Assembly (NCBI GenBank): GCA_914767715.1
Contig: OU612070.1
Location: 27,702,025 to 27,766,024, forward strand
DNA from: Membranipora membranacea
Taxonomy: Eukaryota > Bryozoa > Gymnolaemata > Cheilostomatida > Membraniporidae
Direction: 5' to 3'
Length of the DNA: 64,000 nt
The notes below the pieces were generated by a model. The model was not told the DNA's origin, ran no database searches, and saw only the letters and a list, made by a program, of their open reading frames with translations. Position 1 is the stretch's first letter, and each line of letters begins with the position of its first letter. Both the position numbers and the translations under genes were made by a program. Of the stretch, positions 12,401 through 25,300 are shown in pieces.

Positions 12401-15400
12401 GGGGAAAGTGGGTGATAATGAAATGCCTCTACCAGCCTGTCCCAGCACAGTTTGAGCGCTCAAACTGCTTTTGGAGTAAATTGGCTAGTTGTCACCTAAT
12501 ACTTACTATAGCTTTAGAATACTCCACACCGCAGCCATCCATCTGTTGTGCGAGGTGTATATAGGCTATCTCTGCCTGACTCGTACTCATATTAGTCAGA
12601 GCCATGTGACTGCTCACTATGTGCTGAGCTATATCAGCTAGGGCTGATGTGTTATCATACTCTGATACTAAACTCTATAAAAGAGAGGAAAATCTGCCAT
12701 CATATCGCAAGGGCGGAGAAACAGTAAAAAGTAGTTTGATAATGTACAAATCAATTATCATCGCAACTAGGGTACCTGATACCTTTTGGCTTTAGGCTAG
12801 TTATGTGGTGTAGGTGACATTTTATAATTGAAATTAACTGACATCATATGGTCAGTGTTAGCAACAGTGCACCGCCACTATTGTCAACCCAGTCAAAAGT
12901 CAACATCTAAGTTAGATGACAAGACTGTTGAGGACTGGGGAGGGAATTTTCAGCCTATGGGCACACATATCTATCGAGTAAGACACCAGGGTTGTTGAGC
13001 TATCGAAAGATGTGAGAACATTAATATTTGTTTGGCGTTATACCAGAGACTATAGATATAATATTATCTATAGTCTCTGGTTATACTGTGAATCTCTGGT
13101 TAAACTGTGAACAAAAATAACAATACTGATCTAATATCAGTGTCACTGAGCTTTCTTCCTATTTTTATCCTCCTTTCAAGTGCATCTGAGATAGCAATTC
13201 AAGATTATTTCTAATTCACTTGCATGAGGATAAAAATCCTTACCCTAATCCTCATTCCTCATCTTAATGTGCTCTCGGTGATTGTATTCAGGAACGACTG
13301 ACATAATCACTATTTAATTCACAACTCAATAACTTCATCTTCAATCATAGCTATATGACTGGCAGCCAATAATAGTCAGCCTGAGGGGCATGCTTGGAAT
13401 TCCATACAAGTTTGAATAGAACTATCAGTGCCAACCAATGGCAATGGTTTGCAGTGATTGCTTTTGATTTAATAATACTCTAGCATTGCCTGCCAATACC
13501 AAATGACGCCTCCCCTCGCTGCCATCAATAAAAGGTCATTACCACAGTAGCCAGGTAACATCACAAACATCCACTCATGACGTTATGGTGTAGGTACTGT
13601 GTATCACGCTCATAAGTCAGTGGGTACATATGTCCTGTTCCTTACAAGCTGGGAGGCTAGAGACATGGTGATGAGAGGGAGGGGGCTTACACTGGATTTG
13701 GAGAGTGGGGTTTTAATTTGGATAGAGAGGGGGGATAGAGGACTTACCCTGGGTAGTAATGTAGAGTCTAGCCTCTCTATCTCTTTAATATATTCTTCTG
13801 ATTGTCTGGCATCATCATAGTTCTGATACTCGGCTGTAATTAACATGACATGATTACAAAACAGTAATTCCCACAGATTACAGACTACACATATTTCCAT
13901 CAATTAATTCCATACATAGAGCATACGGTAAGGTGATGAGTAGATCAGATAGGTCATAATTATACAGTATTGGAGGATAATATTGCAGAGTAAGGATATA
14001 TCCTTACTCTGTGATAATATTGCAGAGTAAGGCTATTTCTCCCAGTACACTATGATATTATTGTTATCTGTGAAATACGTCAGGATTTTGACCTATATTA
14101 TCATTGTTAGATTTTTCCCACACAGGCATATTGATAAATTGGTTGTCATGGCGATATTCTGGTAGTTACATCCTAGTAATTATCTGACATTTCCACAAAC
14201 TGCCTAAATTCAGCTCAAAGTTTGTTGTGTGACACTCCAACATACTGATAATCATTTAGTACTATTTATATAGGGCCTATAGCATGAGTGCACTCCCTGC
14301 TAACCATAATAGAATAGCACTTGGGCCAATTTCACAGAACTAAATTATATCAAAGTGACCAGAAAACAAAGTTTTATGGACTTTCTAATGTCATTAGAAA
14401 TACATCAGACAATGAAGCTCTGCCACAAAGCTAGCAAAATTATGAATATTTGTGACAGCGGAGCCTTTCACTACGCAATCATTACTTTGTTTATGATGGA
14501 ATTACCCTACTGTGTTTAAAGCGTACAAACTAGATTGCTCATGTTTGAACCTCCACTGCCCAAATGTCTAGATATTCCAGGCATTCCTTGGTATCAGGTG
14601 CGCAAACAACTTGTCTTTAGTCTTATACCGGCTCATAGCAAAGCAGCCTTTCACCATGCCAGGACTTCAACTTCATGACACGCTGGTATGATCCTGGATG
14701 CATCTCATGATTGTAAACGTACTAGCAGCCGATGCAATAAGCCAACAACAAGGAGATACTAAGGTATAGAATGACAGGATAGGCAATACATATCAGCACA
14801 GGGTAGGGATATATATTACACATCAGCTCAGGTATACTTAGTGTGTGTTTATGTTTTTGAGTGCATGTTTCAATCAAACATATCAGATAGTTTACATGTC
14901 ATACTTCAGTAAGGATTGAGCAGCTTGTGGGAGTTTGTTATGAAGGCAACACCCAATACAAAAATAAACTGATAGCATATTAGCATACCTTGCAGTGCGT
15001 AGCCAGCCAGTAATATCGCCTGTTCTAATGAACAGTTCAGTTTGCTGTCCAACACATCTGCCTTTAGTTGTAAGTAAAACTGATATCTACAAACAGAGAA
15101 TTAGTTTTTTTACACATTGGTCTTGCAAAGTTACTTATTATTAGGTCTCTGGTCTTGCAATCATGCTCTTTCTAAGCAAAAATGTCAACAATTTTGCATA
15201 GGCCCATTGAACAAGCCGAACAATCCTTCTATTTATAGAAGGAACTAAACCATCAGTTACAACTTTGTTTAGCTTCAGAAGCCACAGAGTTGAGTTGGCA
15301 TAGAATGAAAGATCAACATGTTTAGAGCTATAAAGAATTCATACAATGTATATATAGATTATATAGACATTGCTGACCCATAATAACAGGTCAATACACG

Positions 15401-17093
15401 ATAGTAATGGTATTTATCAGGCATAGTTAGCTCATGACTCATAACAGAGTATTGAGCTTGACCATAATATAAATAAGCAGAATATCTATATGTAATGTAA
15501 TAGCCTTTCTCACCTGGTAGCCTCATCCTGCAGCGCGTATGCTCGGTCTATATAAAAGTATATACCGAGGATAACCTGAGACTGAGAACTTGCGTTCTTC
15601 TCCAGCTGTTTGCGCAGAGGCCGGTCAAAATCTGCCCATCTCAACTGACCGGAGGTCGAGAAATATTTAAGCCCGAAAAGCTCTGCCTAAAATAAGAAAA
15701 TAAACGAACTGGAAGACTCAGTTCTGATGATATAAAACATAATATATCTAGCATCCCAGTATGAATTTGGACTGCTTCGGTGATCCACTGTGGATATCCA
15801 TGCCTGTGTCGCCAATGTCGCAACAGAGAATAACTAAATCATATATGGGCCAGAACTCAATTAAATGAAAAGGGAAATACACAGTTGAAACACTCTTTTA
15901 TACATATAACCTTTATAACTGTTTTATATAGAATATGATTGCACAGGATTTAATATTATTCAAGGAGTAAGGAAATGTTATCTGCATGGAGCATACTTGG
16001 TCACAACACGCAAAACTAGACAGAAATATCCCATGAATAGGAATTATCATAAGTAATGTATACATTAGATAAGAGATGAGTCACCAATGTCATAAAAATA
16101 AAACAATGGACAGATACGAGAGAGTCTTTTCACTGCTGGTTAATCGATAGGCAGAGTGAATACACCTCACAACCATTGACCCTTGTAATTAGCGGCTTTT
16201 ACTGTTTTAATAATTGATTTGTAAACCTATCCCTAAAAGCTTGGGCAAGAATGGAAAGAAAACAAATTTTAGTAGTTTTTCACAAACAATCTATTCACTA
16301 CCTAACAAAAACAGGCAAGCGTAAACCTCGACTTGGACTTTAATTACTGCTAATTTTAATTAACAAATCATGAAATTTGAACCATCTTTAAAAATGAGGC
16401 AGCAATGATACATAAACTCGCACAACATATCAGCAAAAAGTTTTTCCGGACCCACTATAGTCTCGGTAATGACAAGTAAGATCATTGGTTTGATGAGAAT
16501 GTACTTTCATTGTAACCTGGGCTTAGATATATTCTGATGCAAAGACTTTAGCAGTGATATGTGAAAGTTATGAAGCAGACTGACAGAAATACCATGATGA
16601 TGGTCATGCATACATTGTATGGATAATTAAGTGATAATCTGTTTTCAACAGCTTATTACAGATGGAACCGACTCATACACTGAAAACATAGGCCTATTAT
16701 CATATTACACAACATATGTAACTTGTCCCATAGAAAGCCAACAGAGAAGAACCCCAGTGATTTTGATAACTACATTTCTGAATGACGTATGTTATTGAGA
16801 AGAAAAGTGACACACCAACAAAAGCAGCACAATCAAGTGATAGACACACAGGTTGTCACCAACTTTTTCGGCAACCAAAATATCAATTCAAAAATTTATG
16901 CTTTAGCTATAAATATGTGGTCGCTTACCTCGTGAACTTCTAATCTTTGTAATACATTTTCCAAGCAGTCGGATGGCAGACAGTCCACCGACAGGTTACA
17001 TTCCATCTGACTTCCATCGAGAAGAATGACGACTTGGATGAAATCTGATTTACGTGAGACTTTGTACCTCTGGTTCTTTTTAAACAGAGGCAT
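450..17093 (-). CDS. PTPN14/21: FERM-domain tyrosine phosphatase, PTPN14/PTPN21 (Pez) family, 20 coding exons
   Basis: Spliced model on the minus strand, transcription order: 17093-16929, 15686-15514, 15086-14989, 13833-13748, 12674-12507, 11225-11046, 10542-10451, 9795-9739, 9483-9353, 8974-8655, 8239-7953, 7060-6964, 5979-5694, 5397-5108, 4600-4499, 4178-3960, 3606-3403, 3042-2883, 2603-2449, 578-450. All junctions are GT-AG and phase-compatible; total 3399 nt, 1132 residues, close to the roughly 1,175-1,190 of vertebrate members. FERM domain about 1-320 (start [13 protein letters not shown], as in the family), linker 321-843, PTP domain 844-1125. The linker keeps the block SYRPSPDYD (about 542-550) and has a PPVY motif (723-726) that could bind WW proteins of the Hippo pathway. 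P-loop [10 protein letters not shown] with Cys about 1066 and Arg about 1072. The WPD position reads WHQ (about 1025-1027). An AG acceptor just upstream of the ATG (about 17104) implies a non-coding 5' exon. The acceptor of exon 15 is the least certain boundary. Expected at cortical actin or junctions, by family. Confidence 0.95.
1610..1698. repeat. Fold-back (inverted-repeat) element
   Basis: A near-perfect inverted repeat with arms of at least 25 bp (TTTTAACCTGTTGTTTGTCC..., about 1621-1645 and its complement about 1661-1685) and a short 15 bp A+T loop. Weaker complementarity (GACAGGGCTA / TAGCTCTGTC) extends the arms outward. It lies in the last intron of the PTP gene and resembles a small MITE or fold-back element. 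Confidence 0.75.
2035..2095 (-). mobile_element. tRNA-derived SINE head (remnant)
   Basis: Read on the minus strand, a pol III A-box-like stretch TGGCTCAGTAGACAG is followed about 20 nt later by a B box GGGTTCAATCC. The latter sits in a perfect T-arm (ATGGG-TTCAATC-CCCAT). No complete cloverleaf is present, so this is a SINE or tRNA pseudogene rather than a functional tRNA gene. It lies in the last intron of the PTP gene. Confidence 0.55.
7751..7841. mobile_element. Hairpin MITE, family 2 copy
   Basis: The left arm (GTTGATGGCAGTAGAAGCAT... 7751-7790) and right arm (7801-7841) are imperfect reverse complements around a 10 bp loop. The core words GCATTTCATWATCAACCACAT and their complement recur at 12346, 30081 and 63165, which defines a dispersed family. 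This copy is in PTP intron 11. Confidence 0.7.
10311..10394. repeat. Perfect 20 bp inverted repeat
   Basis: AAACACTTTCTGATTGGTTG at 10311-10330 is exactly complementary to 10375-10394, separated by 44 bp. It lies in an intron of the PTP gene between exons 7 and 8. Relation to the MITE families is not evident. Confidence 0.8.
10623..10882. mobile_element. Two adjacent copies of MITE family 1
   Basis: Two palindromic units of about 128 bp lie back to back (about 10623-10750 and 10751-10882). Each is bounded by inverted repeats built on CTAGACCAAGTTTGGTCCAT / ATTTGCCTGCATTCGG, with internal GGAGCAACTC or GGCCGCCGG stem sequence. Related copies occur at 11388-11535, 39562-39705 and 49215-49325. 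No coding capacity. Confidence 0.75.
11388..11535. mobile_element. MITE family 1 copy
   Basis: The termini GAATCCATTTTGCCTGCATT and AATACAGGCAAAATGGATC are inverted repeats. The downstream GATCAAACCTGATCTA matches the end of the copy at 39705. It lies in PTP intron 5, just upstream of the exon starting at 11225. Confidence 0.7.
11804..11836. repeat. Small perfect hairpin
   Basis: CCCACTATGTA (11804-11814) pairs exactly with TACATAGTGGG (11826-11836) across an 11 nt loop. Intronic; role unknown. Confidence 0.6.
12346..12467. mobile_element. MITE family 2 copy with perfect 46 bp arms
   Basis: 12346-12391 and 12410-12455 are exact reverse complements with an 18 bp loop. The right arm overlaps a second perfect palindrome of 20 bp at 12448-12467 (CAGTTTGAGCGCTCAAACTG). 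The core matches the GCATTTCATTATCA family seen at 7751, 30081 and 63165. Perfect arms suggest a young or recently gene-converted copy. It lies in PTP intron 5, about 50 bp downstream of exon 5. Confidence 0.85.
13042..13081. repeat. Perfect hairpin, 17 bp arms
   Basis: ACCAGAGACTATAGATA (13042-13058) pairs exactly with 13065-13081 around a 6 nt A+T loop. Intronic in the PTP gene. Confidence 0.7.
13987..14035. repeat. 24 bp palindrome followed by a direct repeat
   Basis: AGAGTAAGGATA with its exact complement forms a 24 bp palindrome (13987-14010). The flanking word GATAATATTGCAGAGTAAGG occurs on both sides as a direct repeat, suggesting a small insertion or slippage event. Intronic. Confidence 0.6.
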
Positions 17094-17104
17094 TAGGAGG
17101 TACC

Positions 17105-19315
17105 TGCAAAAAGGAAAGTATACAATGACAAATCTCAGTAACTAATGAAGCCAATGAGGAATGATGCATATATTAGTTATTGAGTTGTTGTTAGGTTAAC
17201 ACAGGGATGCTTACAAATCAATGGTAACACTCTGCAGTTTACTCTTCTCCTGAACTCATTTTCATTAATTTTTATCCCATTTCTCTCTGTGAACCAAACA
17301 AAACAAGTAGTTCAGAGTGCTAACTCTATGGGGATTCCCAAGCACAGCTAGCATGAGGCTAGTGAATGATTACCCAGTCCAATTACCTTCAAACGATTGT
17401 CCGAGTTAGGCCTATGTGTCTATCTGTACTTATGGTACTGTTACTTAGTAGTACTGCAGACCCTGGAATTTGCTTTGATACCAACAATATCTACGCTTCA
17501 TGTAACAGACCCCTGGGGCTTGCAACCCTGTAATTTTCCTATTATGTTTAAAATCGACTTCCGACACAACAAGATTAAGACACATAGCTTGAAAAATGGT
17601 ATCTAGACATAATTTAGTGGAAATAGCTAGTGCTGATCAGGCTCTTCTGTCTGATTCCGTGTGAGAGGTTTAGGAGCTCTAACTGCTGTAGTTCAGAAGA
17701 TATGAAGCATTGAAAATAATAGCAACAACTTTCACACCAATGGTTTTCCTTATTATACGCAAAGGGAGGGGTAACAGAACGTTACACCTTGATCAAAGTG
17801 AATATGGTTGCTCTTATTGTCAATGCACCATACCCTGTTTGATGAGTTTTGCTGGTTCTATCTGAACATGATGGGCAAAGTACATGCAAGTCCCAGGAGC
17901 AAATGAAGGGCTCATGACAAGTCTTGTATTTAGGAGAGTGTTATGAACATCATATATACCTACCACTACTACAAGACAATCATACCTTAAGCTGAAAGGT
18001 CACAATGACCTATCAGACTTCTTTAGGAGGGGCTTTTTACACAACAACACTAATGAATCAAGTCTAGGTTATGTGAAGTAGTTGTTTATAGATAGTAATG
18101 CTACACATACACTACAGCCCAAACAAAGGAGCACAACAATACAACACACTCTCACAGCCCTAACTTTCTAACTAAGTATTAATTTTGTTATTTAATTCTT
18201 TCCCTTGAATGGTGAGCTAACCTCCTTTAATGAGTCAATTTATTCCTTGCTTTGGTCCTTCTCTCTGTCACTGTTCTTTCAGGATAAACAGCTTATCCAT
18301 GCAAGTGCAAAAAATTTAGGTGTTACCTCATCTTTAACTCCTTTTCAGAATAATTTTTGTTTTTGGAAATTTTAGAACCGGAACCCAACCATTGGATAGT
18401 GAGTCAACTATTTCCAACTCTGTATGTCAACACTGCATTGATTGGTTGGATGAAAATATTGTGGCCAATAATATTATGTTTGAGTTCCAAAATAGTTTGT
18501 AGTAACCAATATGGCTGCAAGCTAATTTGTCAAGAAAACTCTGTTTCTGAGATTTAAGAACAATTCTCTACCATGCTAAATTGATCAAGACTTTAAAGAG
18601 AGTGGCAAGATAAAAAAGAAATGAGTGGAAATATGGGTCGATCAGGTAATTACTCAAGAAATTTCTAGTTGAATTAGCAGACCTTGCTTATCAGAGACAT
18701 TTACATCACTGTCATCCCTGCTCTGCTGTCATCTTCAGTTTTGAGTATCTACATACATACATAGCCTTTTTTACATGCATTGAAAATCCTCTAATGCCAG
18801 CACATGGGTATCCATATATGAGCTGACCATAACCATGATTTTATTGTCACTCTTTGATTCAGCAAGTTTTCCATGCATTTACTTTCCCATATTCCAAACT
18901 TGAGTTCTGTACCTGTATTCATCAACAAACGATTACAAAGAGGTCAGAAAACATGTACTTCATGTACCTTATATTCAAGACTGAACAGTCAAATATATTG
19001 TAATATCAGTGTTTTTCAGCTCTTAGGTTTTACCATGATTAAACTTTTATTTTGTTCACTTTTCAGGAGCAACAAGAGCATCATTAAAAGGCAATTTAGC
19101 TTTGAAAAGTAGCCGTAAGTATTTTGTTCTCTCTTTTGAAAATCAATAGCACTAGCCTGTCAGTTGCTCATTATTATAACAGTAAGCGCTTGCTGGGAAA
19201 GAAATTGGAAGCAAGGAATCCTTGCCCCCATATACTATGATAATTGCGATAATATTGTCATATAAGTGTATCATAATATTACAATCCTGATCAGTCACCA
19301 AAATGTAAACTTGCA
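17105..19315. promoter_or_regulatory. Divergent intergenic region between the PTP gene and SPATA7
   Basis: About 2.2 kb separates the start codons of two divergently transcribed genes. It must hold at least one 5' non-coding exon of the PTP gene, because an acceptor sits at about 17104, plus both promoters. No CpG-rich block, clear TATA box or long frame stands out. Regulation by a shared promoter is possible but not shown. Confidence 0.5.
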
Positions 19316-22300
19316 ATGTTGTCCTGCTCATTGATCTTTGGCGGCATCTCAAAGCAGGTTAGTTGTGCCACAAAAATGTTGACCAATTTTTCAGCGTTGA
19401 ATCCGTCCAGTGGGAAGATGGTGCAGCAAGATTTGGTTGTGGATCACATGAACGCTCATTACAAAAAGCTTCTCAACGCTAAATGTAAGTACTGCTAGCT
19501 TTCCCAGCTGACACTTTCCTGTCAAATAGAAAAAGAGACTATAACTTGTTGAATGTATCATTATCCTTCAAAAATAAGCAATAGATCATGAGTGACGCAG
19601 TGGTTAATACAAGATCTTCTGATTTTCTTCCTGACCTTCTTTCCTCATTCGGAATGATTTGTTGATTTTTATATCATTTGATTGTTTTTATCAAGATTGG
19701 ATTAACTTGAATTCATTTAAAATTCATGAAGGATCGCGCAGGTTTTGTCAGCCATAAAAGTTTGAAAACTTTTGCTTTGGAAACTGTGAGTCAGATCAGC
19801 AGTTTGATCCTCGGTCACTTGGCCACATCAGTGTAAATTCAGATTCAGAAGGTTATTGCATAATTTCTTTCTTCACAGCGGCTATCGATGCATCGGTGCC
19901 AAGAGCATATGTCAGCAGCCAAAAAGGTGAGATCCTGATTATTCCTTGTTGTCAATATATCAACACTTATCACCTGTACTTGCAATGTAGCCATCTATTG
20001 ATTGATTATAAGTTGCAATTTAATTTCACGTTCCATAAAAAGCCCATCATTCATAGAAATTTGAGAAAGTGAAGAGTGATGAGTGACAAAGTTTGTATTG
20101 TCATCTATTAAATAATTTCTATTACATATTTCCAGTGAGGGATAGACAGACCAGAGATTACATTATGAAAAGCGGTAAATCATCTGGTAACAGACCAACC
20201 AGTGCTCGACCCGGCAGTGGTAGACCTGGCAGTGCTCGTCACAGTCGCCCAGGCAGTGCTAGAGGGGCCAGGAGGTCTTATGATCCACAAATCATGCAGG
20301 TCAGTTCACTGGGCATAATTTTGTGCATAAAATTGACTGATATTGGAGTTTTCTTGACTGTGAGATAACATGCTATGCTGTGGTGCCTGTTTCAGTTATT
20401 CACTCTCTGAACACGCTTAAACATGAGCTGACAACTCGGATTTGTTATAAACAAATTATTCAGATTTCTCTCTGATTGTTCCCTAGATCTGGTAAGGGAG
20501 GCCATTATCTGACTATGATCTAGCAGAACGCAACAAAATCAACAGTTGATGCTAATCCTTTGTGTAATTTCACAACGTCCAGTCTCTACTGCTGACACAG
20601 GGTGATATGATAATTTATTTTACTAATTTACAATGTTTTTAGGGATTCAAAATGGATGACGTTGATTACGGAGACTTTACTGCGGATGAGATTAACTGTA
20701 TAAATGCCATGGTCAATGATACAATAGACTCTGAGAGGCTGGACAGAGTTCTAAATGGTGCTCCTGCAACTCAACGGACGTTAGGTATGAAATGCAATAA
20801 AAACAGTTGAAATTTATCAAATTTGTGATGTGTTAAATGTCTTCGCTGTCGCATCTGCGATTTCCTTTGCCTTTTTCTTTATTGTCAGTTTGTCTTACTT
20901 TTAATAATTTTTTCAATTGTATATATAACCTCTCTGTACATAATATAACAAGGCCATTGAGATGATCAGATACACATCGTTACACATTACTTTTGGTGCT
21001 GCTATAAATGGTAATCTCCAATTGAACAATAATCAATAAAATACTTTTTCACATAAATCCCCATTTTGTGATACATTTCATACACAATTTTTGTGCAGGA
21101 GGGAGAGGTGTTGGGAAGGACACAGCACGTACGTCCCGCAGTGGTGGTAGTGGATCCGGTGGTCTGAGGACTAGTCGTGGATTAACTGAGGGTATGACCA
21201 TGAATACTCTACAAAGAAAAAATACCTCTGGTGAGTTGTGATTAGAGCGGTTGTAGAGGTAGAACCGCCCATACCTGCTTTGTATGCCTTATAGTACAGC
21301 TGGATTCAGTTTGTGTTCATCGCATAACAGCCCTGATAGAAGCACAATCATTATATAGGGTTGTGTCAGATCCAGATTCCTAGTAACCTTTTCGATGTTT
21401 TTGTACTGTGACAAATGCTTGCACTTTCGATTATCAAAGTATAACCATAGTTTTTTGTCTATTACTATTACGATGGTTGCAGCGGACATATTGGATAAGA
21501 GGAATCATGCATTCTCAGAACCACAGGGTATGTTTACACCAAGAGTGCTGAAAAATCCTAAATACAAGGATGTGCCTTCAAAACTCAGCCAAACTAAACA
21601 CTTCAGGTGAGACATAGGAGATTTCATTTCATTGATTCATTATGTAGCAAACTGCCCAACTACAACGATTAAATATTTGCCAGAGTATAGTTATAGGCAG
21701 CACCAGTTTAGTGTAACTAGCTGAGGCTTGAGTTCATATAAAGTAAATCGTTTGAGACAGTGTAAGTTAGCCATAACTTACACTATTTCAAGATTGTGCT
21801 AAATGGCAAACTTTTACCTCTGCCAATAATTTAGTCCTGTGTGTGTAGCCTCAAACATGACCATTTTTATAGATGTTAATTCAGCCTGATAATGCGACTG
21901 AGGTGCTTGTTACAGAAGAATGCAGGAATAACAGTAGCTGCTTGAACATGAGAAAAAGTCTATTCATGCAACAAACTAATGTGGTTGCCTGTACATGCTT
22001 GCACAGCAATTTATTTAATACCGCTTTATATTTAGACCAGCTAAGAGGACATCACCTCCACCGGTGTCTCGTAATAAATCGGGCTACGCTCAGAGTACTA
22101 CAGACTCTGAGATGTTAGACGAGACGCTAATGAGCCGAGACTTCACGTCAAGGATGACCATGTCAGGTTAGTACTATGTTATATTTTATCAACACACTAA
22201 AATCAATCCTTTGAAGTTTTGAGTTAGTTTCATTCACTGTAGTTCCACGTGTCGACCTAAGTTAATTTTGAGTCAGTTTGATCCATGGGAATACCTCCTG

Positions 22301-25300
22301 GTACTCGAGCTATTTGAACTAAAACAAGGCCTAAGTTCAAGTCCCGGTGGCGGCAGATGTTTTTGAAGTTTCAGCTCGATCTCAATACATGGGAACTGAT
22401 GCATTTATTTCGAGGGTGAGCCAAGAGGTGACAACTCAGCTCGAGCTCATGTTTTACATGAAACACTGTGATTGCGTTTAGCTTTGAGGGCTGTTCAATG
22501 ATTTATATCGGCTGCCACAGAATGATGTGTGCGTTCGTAGTTAGTCATCCTGTTAGTCATTGTGAGTTATCTGCACTTTCTACAGGAGGAGATAAGTCTG
22601 ATGTTATGTTGTTTGACTCAGATTTACTCTCTGTCTTGCGCATAAACGAAACGCCTGTGTGTTTTGTATATGGTACGGTTTAGCATCATGTAGTATAAAG
22701 AAACAATATGCTAATAATATTTAGAGTCTTTTAGCTTCCCCGGTTGAGTTGCTACTGTTATTTAGGCTACATGGCTGTAACCCTTTGCAGCTCTTTTTAA
22801 AAGGATGCATTCTTGCAACTCCTGCTATTTAGGTATTCTGATCAGAAAATCGCAAAAACCTCTGCTAATTAGTCATACGGGTCGAACACTTGGACCTTCA
22901 ACAATTTCTGTACAGATAAAAATAAGATTAACTGTTATGCGTGTAATGACCTTTTTTTGAGGGTGTGTCCAATCGTCTTTTGGAGTTGTTTGTTGGACAG
23001 TTGACGTAACAGCTATCGTCTGACTTTCTCGATTGGCTAATCAACTATCACAACATGGTTGTTTCATCCTGTTTTGTCATTTCAGGAAATGTACCTAAAC
23101 TGGATATAAGCATTGATCAAGATCACATGAAATGGCTACAAGATCAATCAGCTCGGCACGAAAACAAAGACTACCGGCCGCTAGAACAAGAGCTAAATCA
23201 AGGTCAGCCTCAGGGCCAGGTCAGAGGTCAGCACCAGAGCCGACCGAGAGGTCAACAGATGTCACAGGCTATAGATAACAAGAAAGTCTACACTCGCAAG
23301 AAGATACAGAAAGAGTGAGTACAAAGTTCTAGCATGATTAAAAAAACAAAACTGCAAGTGGTATATAAGTTGCATCTCTTCCTGAGAAGCAATCAAAAAC
23401 TAAAATTGAACATAAAGTTAGATTTGCGAAGTTGAACATGTGAAAGTCTATGAATATAAAAATAAATCATTGGCATATGAGCCTCCATATGTAAAAGCCA
23501 GAGCAATACTACCTATAGTTTAAGGTTCAAACTCTGCACAATTGCTGGTAGTGGTATTCCATTACCAACCACAGCCCAGCAAATTGACTGGGGCAACTAC
23601 CAGCAACTACCAGCAACTACCAGCAACGGTATGTGGTTCTATATGCAACTATGTGCTAAGGCGCCAAAGCGATACACACAGTGTTGTTCAGCAATTTATC
23701 CCTTGATTGTGAAGATTTTTTATCAATGTTATGAAGAAATTCTAAACTATTGACAGGTGTATTTTTTCACCTTTCCCTGGAAACCTGGAAAATTGTGTTA
23801 AAATTCAAATCCCCTATAGGGGGAGCAATCTAGATCAAGTTATTAATTTGAGGGGGACGAAAATGCGACTTGCGAAAGGTTATCTTCAAAATAAACACCA
23901 GGCGATGTTAGGTTTGAGTTCTGCTCAGACCTCTAGTAAAAACAGAGGATCATGGATTTTTACAAATTGGTATTAATGTGAGATTAACTTTTACATCATT
24001 TATCGAAGTGTATGATCCATGGTTTTCTGTACCAGAATTATCAGAATTATTTCCATGTAATGACCGTTGATTTGTCTGTCCTGAACTGTGGATACTTTGC
24101 GCTTGGGCTATGTGTATGCTGAATAGCAATGGAGTTGACACTAAGCATAATTATCATATCAGCTATTTGGGTTTATGTGCAGTAAGATGTTGTTTACTGA
24201 TAAGGAATGGGACTGATGAATGCCAGCGAACAAAGGAGCAACTATCCACCCTGATTACAGGGACTGATGTATGAATAATGAAGCTTGCATTGCGCTATAA
24301 GTGAGCACTATGTATTGGTGTATGCTAATCTTTGCCGCAATGATAAATACAATGCACTGGTTATTATTGCAACCATGCCTGCATGTATTGATTAAGAAAA
24401 TCAGTGGACCATAGAAATCATGTCATTGCCATTATACATTGCACATTACTTGGGTAACTCAATGGGTTCAATCATCTTGCAGCGTGCAGTTCTTTGTTCG
24501 CACTGTAGTAGACTAGCCGCCATTAATAACTAGATTTGGCTGAGCAATACAAGTTTGATACTGCTCATAGTAGTTAGCATTTCAACTAAGTGCCACAGGT
24601 AGAGAAGATATCGCTGGATTTTGAGACACTGACAATGAAGCGTGCTGGGGGCTTTCCTCCGAGTCAGGATGATATGATACCTTACCTGTATGGGCCGGCT
24701 GGATCTAAAAAGGTGAAGGTAAAAGTGCTGGATTATTTCAACATGATGGAGACAGATTATGCGTCACCTCTACCGCCCGGTAAAAGTCGCCTTATCCGAG
24801 GGGCTTGTAAGGTCTGCAATAAGCTCATTAGTGGAAGTGAGAGAGTCAATTCTAATTTTATTAGTCATCTGCGAAAATCACACCCCGAGACGTATATGGA
24901 CTTTGAGATTAAGACTGGTAGAATACATCGCACTGCTGCCAAAGCTGTTGTGAGATCTAGTATGGCAGCATCGACATCATCACCATATTATCCTGCATCC
25001 CCTAATGCAACGCTGTCTATTGCTGCTCTTGATGAGGTAACTCATGGCGTCGTCATGCCTAAAACTCTACCACCACAACTTACTCCTGCGTATAGACATG
25101 ATAACGCAGCACTGTCTGGGCAGACATCTGCTCCCCACAAACACTACAGCTCGTCCCCAGCGACTATCAGCAGCGCAGGCAGCAGTGGCTCAACATATAA
25201 ATATGAGCTAGCTAAAAGTCCACCAAGCCGACAGCATATTCCTACATCCACTGTTATAGACTTCACATCATCTGAAGCTGAGGATGAAGTTAGCGTGAAA

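Larger units (their letters stand above)
10451..17093 (-). other. FERM domain exons (1-7) of the PTPN14/21 homologue
   Basis: Exons 1-2 encode the ubiquitin-like F1 lobe, including [15 protein letters not shown], which matches the family pattern W-x-[ED]-L-x-[KR]-P-L-x-K. Exons 3-5 encode the helical F2 lobe, including [13 protein letters not shown] and IEYAYIHL-like helices. Exons 6-7 encode the F3 lobe, with [31 protein letters not shown] and [20 protein letters not shown]. The F3 strand order and the final helix are canonical. The introns between these exons hold several MITE copies (10623-10882, 11388-11535, 12346-12455). Confidence 0.9.

Noticed and set aside
12155..12415. 86-codon plus-strand ORF
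   Set aside because: It runs into the perfect MITE hairpin and has no conserved motif; it lies in an intron of the PTP gene.
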